This document shows, piece after piece, positions 24,751-34,975 of a stretch of 64,000 nt of DNA (position 1 is its first letter; the number at the start of each line of letters is the position of its first letter). The notes beneath the pieces were generated by a model. That model made no database searches. It saw only the letters and a program-made list of their open reading frames with translations, and was not told the DNA's origin. The position numbers and the translations under genes were made by a program. The stretch is from Streptomyces sp. F63 (GTDB lineage: Bacteria > Actinomycetota > Actinomycetes > Streptomycetales > Streptomycetaceae), in contig NZ_JAGPXX010000027.1 of the NCBI RefSeq assembly GCF_018070345.1, positions 22,843-86,842 on the forward strand, written 5' to 3'.

Positions 24751-25728
24751 GTGACCGGGATCAAGACGACCGGCGAGAAGAAGCTGATGCTCTTCTCCGG
24801 CCGCGCCCACCCCGAGCTCGCCGAGGAGGTCGCGCACCAGCTCGGTGTCGGCCTGGTCCCGACGAAGGTGTTCGACTTCGCCAACGGTGAGATCTACGTC
24901 CGTTATCAGGAGTCGGCGCGTGGCGCGGACTGCTTCCTGATGCAGAGCCACACGGCTCCCATCAATAAGTGGATCATGGAGCAGTTGATCATGGTCGATG
25001 CGCTGAAGCGGGCGTCGGCCCGGAGCATCACCGTGATCCTGCCGTTCTTCGGCTATGCCCGGCAGGACAAGAAGCACCGGGGCCGGGAGCCGATCTCGGC
25101 GCGGCTGATCGCGGATCTGCTGAAGTGCGCGGGTGCGGACCGGATTCTCACGGTCGATCTGCACACGGACCAGATCCAGGGCTTCTTCGACGGTCCGGTG
25201 GACCATCTGTTCGCGCTGCCGGTTCTCGCGGATTACGTGGGGGCGAAGGTGGACCGCTCCAAGCTGACGGTGGTGTCTCCGGACGCGGGCCGGGTGCGGG
25301 TGGCCGACCGCTGGTGCGACCGGCTGGGCGCGCCGCTGGCGATCGTGCACAAGCGGCGGGACAAGGACGTGGCGAACCAGGTCACGGTGCACGAGGTGGT
25401 CGGTGACGTGAGGGGCCGGATCTGTGTGCTGGTCGACGACATGATCGACACGGGTGGCACGATCACGGCGGCCGCGGACGCGCTGTTCGCGAACGGTGCG
25501 GAGGACGTCATCGTGACGGCGACGCACGGGGTGCTGTCGGGCCCGGCGGCGGACCGGCTGAAGAATTCGAAGGTGAGCGAGTTCGTGTTCACGAACACGC
25601 TGCCGACGCCGAGCGAGCTGGAGCTGGAGAAGATCACGGTGCTGTCCATGGCGCCGACGATCGCTCGCGCGGTGCGTGAGGTGTTCGAGGACGGTTCGGT
25701 GACGAGTCTTTTCGAGGAGCAGGCCTGA
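24751..25728 (+). CDS. prs: Ribose-phosphate pyrophosphokinase (PRPP synthetase)
   Basis: Converts ribose-5-phosphate and ATP to PRPP for nucleotide, His and Trp synthesis. It is 325 aa, starting with GTG 24751 after AAGGAG at 10-14 nt. Family motifs are visible: FANGEIYVRYQESARGADC, the flexible-loop region LPFFGYARQDKKHRGREPIS, VDLHTDQIQGFF (divalent-cation His), and the PRPP-binding loop VLVDDMIDTGGTI. Length and residues are standard for class I enzymes. The glmU-prs-rplY-pth order is the common actinobacterial arrangement. Confidence 0.98.
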   Translation: MTGIKTTGEKKLMLFSGRAHPELAEEVAHQLGVGLVPTKVFDFANGEIYVRYQESARGADCFLMQSHTAPINKWIMEQLIMVDALKRASARSITVILPFFGYARQDKKHRGREPISARLIADLLKCAGADRILTVDLHTDQIQGFFDGPVDHLFALPVLADYVGAKVDRSKLTVVSPDAGRVRVADRWCDRLGAPLAIVHKRRDKDVANQVTVHEVVGDVRGRICVLVDDMIDTGGTITAAADALFANGAEDVIVTATHGVLSGPAADRLKNSKVSEFVFTNTLPTPSELELEKITVLSMAPTIARAVREVFEDGSVTSLFEEQA

Positions 25729-25793
25729 CAGGGCTTGAGGGGCGGCTGTTGGTGGCGGTGCGGGGCCGCCGCTGAGGGCCGCCGGTGATCGGT

Positions 25794-25822
25794 TTGGGGG
25801 CGGCCTTCCCGCCGGGTAGACT
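25794..25822 (+). promoter_or_regulatory. Candidate vegetative promoter of rplY
   Basis: TTGGGG (25794-25799) and TAGACT (25817-25822) are separated by 17 nt, a good match to the Streptomyces HrdB-type consensus. Transcription would start near 25829, leaving a leader of about 160 nt before rplY. The leader contains paired-looking GTACGG / CCGTCC segments, but I cannot assign it to a known leader-RNA family. Confidence 0.55.
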
Positions 25823-25989
25823 CGTGGAGTTGCTCGGCGAGGGAGGCCGCACTCGTGTGCGGTGTCCGTTATCGACGCGCTCTTCGTAGCAGGTCTGTCG
25901 TGGGCCGGGTGACGGCCGTCAGATCAGATCCGTACGGGTGGTGGGCCGGTTTCCGGTGCCGTCCGGTACGCAGTACGAGGAGTGCAGCC

Positions 25990-26583
25990 ATGGCTGAAGT
26001 GAAGATTCCCGCCGAGATCCGCTCGGAGTTCGGCAAGGGCGCCGCGCGCCGTCTGCGCCGCGAGGAGAAGGTGCCGGGTGTCGTGTACGGCCACGGCGGC
26101 GAGCCGGTGCATGTGGCGCTTCCGGGCCACGACCTGATGATGGCGCTGAAGACGCCGAACGTTCTGATCCGTCTGGCCACGGAGGGCGGCAAGAGCGAGC
26201 TGGTCATTCCCAAGGCGGTGCAGCGTGAGGCCATTCGCGGCTTCCTGGTCCACGTCGACCTGCTGGTCGTGAAGAAGGGCGAGACGGTCACGGTCGACGT
26301 TCCGGTCCAGACCGAGGGTGAGCTGGCTCCGGGCGGCAACCTTCTGGAGCACATGCTCGACGCGCTGCCGGTGGAGACCGAGGCCACGCACATCCCGGAG
26401 GCGTTCACCGTGTCCGTGGAGGGTCTGGGGGCCGGCGCCTCGATCCTGGCGAAGGATGTGACGCTGCCGAAGGGTACGGCGCTCGCGGTGGACGGCGAGA
26501 CCGTGGTTCTGCAGGTTGTCTCCGCGCAGGCCGAGGCCCCGGCCGAGGGCGAGGGCGAGGAGGGCGAGGGCGGGGAGGCCTGA
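25990..26583 (+). CDS. rplY: 50S ribosomal protein L25/general stress protein Ctc
   Basis: Binds 5S rRNA in the large subunit. It is 197 aa from ATG 25990 with GAGGAG 6-11 nt upstream; the upstream in-frame stretch (from 25855) has no homology features. An N-terminal L25 beta-barrel domain (EIRSEFGKGAARRLRREEKVPGVVYG) is followed by a TL5/Ctc-type C-terminal domain (PVQTEGELAPGGNLLEHMLD ... LPKGTALAVDGETVVLQVV). An acidic tail EGEGEEGEGGEA follows. A perfect 17-bp hairpin follows the stop codon. Confidence 0.97.
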   Translation: MAEVKIPAEIRSEFGKGAARRLRREEKVPGVVYGHGGEPVHVALPGHDLMMALKTPNVLIRLATEGGKSELVIPKAVQREAIRGFLVHVDLLVVKKGETVTVDVPVQTEGELAPGGNLLEHMLDALPVETEATHIPEAFTVSVEGLGAGASILAKDVTLPKGTALAVDGETVVLQVVSAQAEAPAEGEGEEGEGGEA

Positions 26584-26620
26584 GCCTCCGTCGCCCGGCC
26601 CGCGCGCGGCGCCGCGCTGT

Positions 26621-26657
26621 GACCGCCGCCCCGCTCCGCTGGAGCGGGGCGGCGGTC
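26621..26657. terminator. Terminator between rplY and pth
   Basis: Seventeen-base inverted repeat, GACCGCCGCCCCGCTCC with its exact complement, and a 3-nt loop (GCT). It is the longest perfect stem in the window. It ends rplY transcription or attenuates readthrough into pth. Confidence 0.85.
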
Positions 26658-26739
26658 GTGTATCCCTGGACCCGAAACCCGAGTAGCGGAAGAGCCCGTG
26701 GACCGGCGGGAGCCGGCAGACCCGGCAGGAGAGACGTAG

Positions 26740-27330
26740 ATGAGCGATGTGGACGGTCCGTGGCTGGTCGTGGGCCTGGGCAACCCGGGGCCGCAGTACG
26801 CGGGCAACCGGCACAATGTCGGTTTCCTGGTGGCGGATCTGCTCGCCGGGCGGCTGGGCGGGCGGTTCAAGGCGCACAAGGCGCGGGCGCAGGTCGTGGA
26901 GGGCCGGCTGGGGGCGCCGGGGCCGGGCAGCCGCCGGGTGGTGGTCGCCAAGCCGATGTCGTACATGAATCTGTCGGGGGGCCCGGTGTCGGCGCTGCGC
27001 GATTTCTACAAGGTGCCGGCGGAGCGTGTGGTGGCGGTCCATGACGAGCTGGACATCGACTTCGGGGTGCTGCGGCTGAAGCTGGGCGGGGGCGACAACG
27101 GTCACAACGGGCTGAAATCGATCACCAAGGCGATGGGGCCGGGGTATCACCGGGTGCGGTTCGGCATCGGGCGGCCGCCGGGTCGGATGGATGTGGCGGC
27201 GTTCGTGCTGAAGGACTTCTCGGCGGCGGAGCGCAAGGAGCTGGACTATTTCGTGGACCGGGCGGCGGATGCGGTGGAGTGCCTGGTCGAGGAGGGTCTG
27301 GAACGGGCGCAGAGCACGTACAACGGCTGA
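26740..27330 (+). CDS. pth: Peptidyl-tRNA hydrolase
   Basis: Releases tRNA from peptidyl-tRNA that dissociates from ribosomes. It is 196 aa from ATG 26740 with AGGAGAG 7-13 nt upstream. Signature WLVVGLGNPGPQYAGNRHNV contains the Asn and catalytic His of the family. KPMSYMNLSGGPV, the active-site Asp segment VHDELDIDFGVLRLK and GGGDNGHNGLKSI (Asn/His) are all present. Length is typical. Cytoplasmic, housekeeping. Confidence 0.98.
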   Translation: MSDVDGPWLVVGLGNPGPQYAGNRHNVGFLVADLLAGRLGGRFKAHKARAQVVEGRLGAPGPGSRRVVVAKPMSYMNLSGGPVSALRDFYKVPAERVVAVHDELDIDFGVLRLKLGGGDNGHNGLKSITKAMGPGYHRVRFGIGRPPGRMDVAAFVLKDFSAAERKELDYFVDRAADAVECLVEEGLERAQSTYNG

Positions 27331-27422
27331 CGGGGGCACCTTTCGCCGCCTATCGGGACAGTGTCCCGCAACCGGGGAGCGGCGGTTGACCGGGTGGTTT
27401 CCCATGGCCAAGGATCGCCCGC

Positions 27423-27953
27423 ATGGCTCCGACGAAGTCCAAGCGCCGTCCCGCCGTCCGCCGGGCGGGTGAGAGTGCCTACGGGCTGCTGCTGGCCGGT
27501 AAGCAGGCGTTGATGGCGGCGGTGGCTCTGCTGGTGCTGACGGCGGGGGTGTACACCTCGTGGGACGCGGCGCAGCACGCGATGCTGACCAAGGGGCGGG
27601 AGCGCGGCACGGTGACCATAGAGCGCTGTGACGGGGATGTGTGCGAGGGGCGGTTCGAGCCGGCGGAGGCCTCCGGGGCGCCGGCCGAGGGGGAGGCGGA
27701 GCAGCGGACGGTGACGGTGGTGGAGGCCGCCGGCCGGAAGCGTGGTGAGCGGTTGCCGGTGGCGGTGAAGCCGGGTACGGACGAGGCGGTGCGGACGGGG
27801 CTGGGCGGCGTGCTGCACGCGTGGATCCCGTTCGCGGGGTCGTTGCTGCTGGCGGCGCTGGTCGTGGCGGGCGGGCTGCGGATGCGCCGTACGGCGTGGG
27901 GGCTGGGGCTGGCGGGTGCGGCTCTGCTGGGCGGGGCGTTTCTGACCTTGTGA
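27423..27953 (+). CDS. Membrane protein of unknown function with two terminal TM regions
   Basis: A 176-aa protein from ATG 27423 with AAGGAT 8 nt upstream. A basic N-terminus (MAPTKSKRRPAVRRAGES) precedes TM1 (LMAAVALLVLTAGVYTSW). An extracytoplasmic domain with Cys pair CDGDVCEGRFEPAE and VTVVEAAG follows. Near the C-terminus are two hydrophobic stretches (AGSLLLAALVVAGGL and GLGLAGAALLGGAFLTL). The Cys pair could form a disulfide. I do not recognise the family. It lies between pth and convergent ppc. Its stop codon lies in the first unit of a 14-bp tandem repeat. Confidence 0.8.
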   Translation: MAPTKSKRRPAVRRAGESAYGLLLAGKQALMAAVALLVLTAGVYTSWDAAQHAMLTKGRERGTVTIERCDGDVCEGRFEPAEASGAPAEGEAEQRTVTVVEAAGRKRGERLPVAVKPGTDEAVRTGLGGVLHAWIPFAGSLLLAALVVAGGLRMRRTAWGLGLAGAALLGGAFLTL

Positions 27954-27996
27954 CTGTGGCCTTGTGACTGTGGCCTTGTGACTGTGGCCTTGTGAC
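27946..27996 (+). repeat. 14-bp tandem repeat at a stop codon
   Basis: Three full copies and one partial copy of CCTTGTGACTGTGG. The TGA in the first unit is the stop codon of the membrane-protein gene. Units are not multiples of three, so copies beyond the first lie outside the reading frame. The array probably arose by slippage. It is too short and regular-spacer-free to be CRISPR. Confidence 0.9.
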
Positions 27997-28049
27997 GTCG
28001 TGAGCCCGTGGCCGGTGGGTGTGCCGCCGGCGCGTGGTGCGGCCGGGTG

Positions 28050-28067
28050 GGCCGCCGGGGGGCGGCC
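28050..28067 (-). terminator. Small hairpin downstream of ppc
   Basis: GGCCGCC-GGGG-GGCGGCC, 7-bp stem, just past the ppc stop codon and between convergent genes. Confidence 0.45.
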
Positions 28068-28074
28068 GGGGTTG

Positions 28075-30816
<2,742 letters not shown>

Positions 30817-30920
30817 AGGTGCGGCTCCTTGCGTGGATGAGCACGATGGGCGGGGTGCGGACCGCGCTGTCCGGCGCCCACCAGGATAGGTGCCCGGCGC
30901 ACCACGTTATCCACAGGCCA

Positions 30921-30971
30921 TTGACCCCGTGGGGAGCACTGCCATACTTACGATGCCGTAGGTTACGCATC
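30921..30971 (+). promoter_or_regulatory. Desaturase promoter with TetR-type palindrome
   Basis: TTGACC (30921-30926) is a good -35; CATACT (30943-30948) is a fair -10 at 16 nt. Immediately downstream, GATGCCGTAGGTTACGCATC (30952-30971) has inverted GATGC/GCATC ends and near-inverted GTA/TAC cores, like a TetR-family operator over the start site. The obvious candidate repressor is the TetR gene that overlaps the desaturase. Confidence 0.5.
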
Positions 30972-31009
30972 CGTAGCCATGCCCCCAGTTCGGTGAGGGA
31001 CTCCCCCGC

Positions 31010-32014
31010 ATGACCCCACGTTCCGATGTGATCGACGACGCCCCGCAGTCCGCCGTCACCCCTTCTCCCGTTCCGTCCGCCACCCTCGGTGGTGACAGCA
31101 AGAGGTCCATCGAGCAGATCGCGCTGCTCCTGTTCATCACGGTGCCGTTCCTGGCGCTGGTCGCGGCGGTGCCGCTGGCGTGGGGCTGGGGGGTGAGCTG
31201 GCTGGATCTGGGCCTGATGGTGTTCATGTACTTCCTCGGCTGCCACGGCATCACCATCGGCTTCCACCGCTATTTCACCCACGGGTCCTTCAAGGCCGCG
31301 CGGCCGCTGCGGATCGCCCTGGCCATCGCCGGGTCGATGGCCGTGGAGGGCCCGGTGGTGCGCTGGGTGGCGGACCACCGCAAGCACCACAAGTTCTCCG
31401 ACGCCGAGGGCGATCCCCACTCGCCGTGGCGGTTCGGTGAGACCGTCCCGGCCCTGATGAAGGGGCTGTGGTGGGCGCACATCGGCTGGATGTTCGACGA
31501 GGAGCAGACGTCGCAGCAGAAGTACGCCCCGGATCTGATCAAGGATCCGGCGATCCGCCGGATCTCCCGCCAGTTCATGCTGTGGACGACGGTGTCGCTG
31601 GCGATCCCGCCGCTGGTCGGCGGGCTGGTGACCTGGTCCTGGCAGGGCGCGGTGACGGCCTTCTTCTGGGGTTCCCTGGTGCGGGTGGCGCTGCTGCACC
31701 ACGTCACCTGGTCGATCAACTCCATCTGCCACGCGGTCGGCAAGCGGCCGTTCAAGTCGCGGGACCGCTCGGGCAACGTCTGGTGGCTGGCGGTGCTGTC
31801 CTGCGGCGAGTCCTGGCACAACCTGCACCACGCGGACCCGACGTCCGCCCGGCACGGTGTGATGCGCGGCCAGGTGGATTCCAGCGCCCGGCTGATCCGC
31901 TGGTTCGAGCTGCTCGGCTGGGCCCACGATGTCCGGTGGCCGAGCAAGGAGCGGGTGGAGTCCCGGCGGAAGACCGGTAACTCCCGTGAAGACGAGGCCG
32001 CGAAGGCGGCATGA
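31010..32014 (+). CDS. Acyl-CoA/fatty-acid desaturase (membrane di-iron, delta-9 type)
   Basis: Introduces a double bond into saturated acyl chains, adjusting membrane fluidity. It is 334 aa from ATG 31010. Three histidine boxes ligate the di-iron centre: GFHRYFTHGSF (HxxxxH), DHRKHHKFSD (HxxHH) and SWHNLHHADP (HxxHH). Hydrophobic segments near residues 40-85, 105-125 and 190-230 give the usual four-helix topology. Its stop overlaps the start of a TetR regulator (ATGA), so they form one operon. Electron donors (ferredoxin/reductase) are not nearby. Confidence 0.95.
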   Translation: MTPRSDVIDDAPQSAVTPSPVPSATLGGDSKRSIEQIALLLFITVPFLALVAAVPLAWGWGVSWLDLGLMVFMYFLGCHGITIGFHRYFTHGSFKAARPLRIALAIAGSMAVEGPVVRWVADHRKHHKFSDAEGDPHSPWRFGETVPALMKGLWWAHIGWMFDEEQTSQQKYAPDLIKDPAIRRISRQFMLWTTVSLAIPPLVGGLVTWSWQGAVTAFFWGSLVRVALLHHVTWSINSICHAVGKRPFKSRDRSGNVWWLAVLSCGESWHNLHHADPTSARHGVMRGQVDSSARLIRWFELLGWAHDVRWPSKERVESRRKTGNSREDEAAKAA

Positions 32015-32700
32015 TTGAGCATGTGGCGAGCGATGGAAGCAGTGGCGAGAAGAGCAAGACCCCGGGTCCGGGTGGCCGGCGCGGCCGACGCGTACGGATG
32101 ACGGGCAAGGAGCGCCGCGAGCAGCTGCTGGACATCGGCCGCACGCTGTTCGCCGAGAGGGGCTTCGAGGGCACGTCGGTGGAGGAGATCGCGGCGAAGG
32201 CCGGGGTTTCCAAGCCGGTGGTCTACGAGCACTTCGGCGGCAAGGAGGGGCTCTACGCGGTGGTGGTGGACCGGGAGATGCGCAAGCTCCTGGAGATGGT
32301 CACCAACGGCCTGACGGCCGGGCATCCGCGGGAGCTGCTGGAGCAGGCGGCGTTCGCCCTGCTGGACTACATCGAGACCTACACGGACGGCTTCCGGATC
32401 CTGGTCCGGGATTCCCCGGTGGCCCAGTCGACGGGCACCTTCGCCTCGCTGATCAGCGATATCGCCACACAGGTGGAGGACATCCTCGGGCTGGAGTTCA
32501 AGGCCCGCGGCTTTGATCCGAAGCTGGCCCCGCTGTACGCGCAGGCGCTGGTGGGGATGGTCGCCCTGACGGGCCAGTGGTGGCTGGACGCGCGGAAGCC
32601 GAAGAAGGCGGAGGTCGCCGCCCATCTGGTCAATCTCGCCTGGCACGGCCTGGACGGCATGGAGCAGAAGCCCCGGCTGATAGGTCACCGCAAGAGCTGA
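32011..32700 (+). CDS. TetR-family regulator of the desaturase operon
   Basis: A 229-aa one-component repressor. The HTH lies at about residues 34-80 (EERREQLLDIG-type helix, EEIAAKAGVSKPVVYEHFGGKEGLY). The C-terminal ligand domain has helices typical of fatty-acid-sensing TetR proteins (YIETYTDGFRILVRDSP, LTGQWWLDARKPKK). Translational coupling to the desaturase implies that it controls that gene and itself, probably by sensing acyl-CoA or fatty acid; that ligand is inferred. A basic N-terminal tail (GGRRGRRVRMTGKERR) precedes the HTH. Confidence 0.93.
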   Translation: MIEHVASDGSSGEKSKTPGPGGRRGRRVRMTGKERREQLLDIGRTLFAERGFEGTSVEEIAAKAGVSKPVVYEHFGGKEGLYAVVVDREMRKLLEMVTNGLTAGHPRELLEQAAFALLDYIETYTDGFRILVRDSPVAQSTGTFASLISDIATQVEDILGLEFKARGFDPKLAPLYAQALVGMVALTGQWWLDARKPKKAEVAAHLVNLAWHGLDGMEQKPRLIGHRKS

Positions 32701-32738
32701 ACGGTTTCCCGCCGGGCCGGGGCCGGGCCGGACGTGCC

Positions 32739-32775
32739 GCCCCGCCCCGGGGCTGTGCTTGCCCCGGGGCGGGGC
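32739..32775. terminator. Bidirectional terminator between TetR gene and tam
   Basis: Perfect 15-bp inverted repeat GCCCCGCCCCGGGGC / GCCCCGGGGCGGGGC with loop TGTGCTT, followed by a short T run on the plus strand. It separates convergent genes. Confidence 0.88.
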
Positions 32776-32781
32776 GTTTCC

Positions 32782-33609
32782 TCATGTGTCCCGTTTCCGG
32801 GCGACGGCGAAGATCCGCCGGAACGGGAAGACGGTGCCGTGCGGGCCGGGCGGGTAGGCCTTGCGGAGCAGGTCGCGGTACTGGCCGAGGAACGCGGTGC
32901 GGGCGTCCTCGTCGTCGGCGAGCGCGGTGAGAACGGGGCGGAGCGCGGTGCCCTTGACCCAGTCGAGTACCGGGTCCTCGCCCTGGAGCAGCTGTATGTA
33001 GGTGGTCTCCCAGGCATCGGTCTCGCAGCCGAGGCCGGTGAGCTGGGTGAGGTACTCCCACGGTTCGTAGATGTGGACGTAGCGGCGGCCGTGGCGGCCG
33101 ATCCGCTCGCGCCATTCCGGGGTGTCGCAGAGATCGCCGAGGATGGCGTGGCTGGGCGAGGTGAAGTTGCCGGGGACCTGTAAGGCGAGGGTGCCGCCGG
33201 GGGTGAGGGCGTCGATCCAGGCCGGGAAGGACTTGGCGTGGCCGGGCACCCACTGGAGGGCGGCGCTGCTGACGATCAGGTCGTAGCGCTCCTCCGGTAC
33301 CCAGTCGGCGGCGTCGGCGTGCCGGAAGGAGAGGCTGCCGCCGCCGGGGGTGGGGCCGGCGTGGCGGGCGGCTTCGGCGAGCATGTCAGGGGAGTTGTCG
33401 TAGCCGGTGATGCGGGCGTCGGGCCAGCGGCCGGCGAGGAGCGCGGTGATGTTGCCCGGGCCGCAGCCGAGGTCGGCGATGCGCGCCGGGCGGCCGTGGG
33501 CCGGCAGGTCGGGGATGCGGGCGAGGAGGTCGTGGAAGGGCCTGGTGCGGTGGCCGGAGTGGCGGAGGTACTGCTGCGGGTCCCAGGTCGGACTCTGGGG
33601 TTTCTGCAT
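32782..33609 (-). CDS. tam: Trans-aconitate 2-methyltransferase
   Basis: SAM-dependent methyltransferase that esterifies trans-aconitate, a by-product inhibiting aconitase. It is 275 aa from ATG 33609 (MQKPQSPTWDPQQYLRHSGH), the expected Tam N-terminus. SAM motif I is IADLGCGPGNITALLA; motif II/III regions are GYDNSPDMLAEA, DLIVSSAALQWVPGH and LTPGGTLALQVPGNF. It is divergent from a MarR gene matching TamR of S. coelicolor, which is known to control tam in response to trans-aconitate and citrate. Leu143 is encoded by TTA (33181-33183), the only TTA found in the called genes, making expression potentially dependent on the bldA tRNA. Confidence 0.93.
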   Translation of the reverse strand: MQKPQSPTWDPQQYLRHSGHRTRPFHDLLARIPDLPAHGRPARIADLGCGPGNITALLAGRWPDARITGYDNSPDMLAEAARHAGPTPGGGSLSFRHADAADWVPEERYDLIVSSAALQWVPGHAKSFPAWIDALTPGGTLALQVPGNFTSPSHAILGDLCDTPEWRERIGRHGRRYVHIYEPWEYLTQLTGLGCETDAWETTYIQLLQGEDPVLDWVKGTALRPVLTALADDEDARTAFLGQYRDLLRKAYPPGPHGTVFPFRRIFAVARKRDT

Positions 33610-33695
33610 CGTGGGAACCTCTCGGTGCCGGTGCGGTGGGTGAACGGGGAAGTGCTGTCGGGCCGATCGATGCCCGTGTCACGTGCCCGCCACGC

Positions 33696-33757
33696 ATTAT
33701 CCTCGACATCGAGATATTTGACATCAAGAGACTTCATGTCGACAGACCTACTACACT
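33696..33757. promoter_or_regulatory. tam-tamR divergent promoters with three palindromes
   Basis: Palindromes TCGACATCGA (33703-33712), TTGACATCAA (33718-33727) and TGTCGACA (33737-33744) are spaced 15 and 18 bp centre to centre. They share a T-C/T-GA core typical of MarR-type sites. GATAAT on the minus strand (33696-33701) is a likely tam -10. TACACT (33752-33757) is a likely tamR -10, seven bases before the tamR ATG. TamR binding here would repress both genes. Confidence 0.65.
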
Positions 33758-33764
33758 GATCGGT

Positions 33765-34262
33765 ATGGAGGACGAGGTCGATCGGCTGGTCGGGGCCTGG
33801 CGCCGGGAGCGCCCGGACCTCGACGTGGAGCCGCTGGAAGTGCTCAGCCGGATCAGCCGGCTCGCGCGCCATCTCGACCGCGCCCGGCGGCTGGCCTTCA
33901 CCGAGCACGCCCTGGAGTCCTGGGAGTTCGACGTCCTCACCGCGCTGCGCCGCGCCGGGGCGCCGTACCAGCTCTCCCCCGGCCAGCTCCTCACCCAGAC
34001 CCTGGTGACCTCCGGCACCATGACGAACCGCATCGACCGGCTCGCCAAGAAAGGTCTCGTCGAGCGGCTGCCCGACCCCAGCGACCGGCGCGGAGTCCTC
34101 GTCCGGCTCACGCCCGAGGGCCGGGACCGCGCCGACCGGGCGCTCGCCGGACTGCTCACCCAGGAACGGGCCATCCTCGCGGAACTGTCGCGCGAACAGC
34201 GCCGCGAACTCGCCGGGCTGCTGCGGCGGTTGACGGCGCCGTTCGACAACGTGCCCGGCTGA
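33765..34262 (+). CDS. tamR: MarR-family regulator TamR
   Basis: 165 aa from ATG 33765 (MEDEVDRLVGAWRRERPDLD). No Shine-Dalgarno sequence is present and TACACT ends 7 nt upstream, so translation is probably leaderless; longer upstream frames cross the operator. The winged helix covers SPGQLLTQTLVTSGTMTNRIDRL and KKGLVERLPDPSDRRGVLVRLT. Position divergent from tam, with paired palindromes between, matches S. coelicolor TamR. In that system citrate, isocitrate or trans-aconitate release DNA and link aconitase stress to tam expression. Function here is inferred from synteny and family. Confidence 0.88.
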   Translation: MEDEVDRLVGAWRRERPDLDVEPLEVLSRISRLARHLDRARRLAFTEHALESWEFDVLTALRRAGAPYQLSPGQLLTQTLVTSGTMTNRIDRLAKKGLVERLPDPSDRRGVLVRLTPEGRDRADRALAGLLTQERAILAELSREQRRELAGLLRRLTAPFDNVPG

Positions 34263-34302
34263 GCGGGTAGCCGGGCCCCCGCCGCCGCGACCGGCCGCGG
34301 CC

Positions 34303-34965
34303 TCAGGGGGCGGGCTGCCGCTCCTCGCGGACCGCCAGCTCCCGGAACCAGCTCACCGGCGGAAGGTCCAGGTCCGCCAGGCGCACCGGGCGCGATCCCC
34401 GCCGGGCGCCGACCTGGGCCAGCACGAGATCCGCGTGCACCACGGCGACCTCGTCGAGATCCAGCTCGCCCTTCTCCGAATACCAGTAGGCGACGCCCGT
34501 GCACATCGCGAGCAGGGCCAGCCGCGTCACCCGGACGTCGGGCACCAGCAGGGTGCCGTCTGCGGTGCCGTCCGCGAGCTGGCGCGCCCACATCGCCTCG
34601 TACTCGTCCCGCAGGGCCACGACGGCCTGGCGGGACTCCTCCTTCAGGGCCCGCAGCTCCCGGTCGACCACCAGCGTCTCCGTGCGGCGCAGGCCGTGGG
34701 CGAAGACGTGCATGACGGTCAGCCCCGCCAGCCGCTCCACGGGCGAGGCGGCCTCGGCCAGCACGGTGCGCGCATCGGCGTTGAGCCGCCCCAGGGACTC
34801 CCGCATCAGGCGGACGAGCAGGTCTTCCTTGCTGTCCATGTAGTGGTAGAGAGTCGCCAGCGATATCCCCGCCCCCGCGGCGAGGTCCCGGATGCCGGTG
34901 GCCTGGAACCCGCGGGTCGCGAAGAGCTCCAGGGCACTGGCCCGGAGACGCTGGTACGAAGACAT
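34303..34965 (-). CDS. TetR-family regulator of the adjacent CoA-catabolism cluster
   Basis: 220 aa from ATG 34965 (MSSYQRLRASALELFATRG). A GTG at 34974 is an alternative, but AGGGTGGG lies directly before the ATG. The HTH spans about residues 4-50 (ATGIRDLAAGAGISLATLYHYMDSKEDLL). The C-terminal part (LALLAMCTGVAYWYSEKGELDLDEVAVVHADLVL) resembles acyl-CoA-responsive TetR regulators such as KstR2-like proteins. It is the last gene of the eight-gene leftward run. TAGGGT, formed partly by the amidohydrolase stop codon, lies 7 nt before the ATG and could give it its own leaderless promoter. It probably senses a CoA intermediate of the pathway. Confidence 0.9.
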   Translation of the reverse strand: MSSYQRLRASALELFATRGFQATGIRDLAAGAGISLATLYHYMDSKEDLLVRLMRESLGRLNADARTVLAEAASPVERLAGLTVMHVFAHGLRRTETLVVDRELRALKEESRQAVVALRDEYEAMWARQLADGTADGTLLVPDVRVTRLALLAMCTGVAYWYSEKGELDLDEVAVVHADLVLAQVGARRGSRPVRLADLDLPPVSWFRELAVREERQPAP

Positions 34966-34975
34966 GGCGCCCACC

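Noticed and set aside
27946..27996. Possible CRISPR array
   Set aside because: 14-bp units without spacers.
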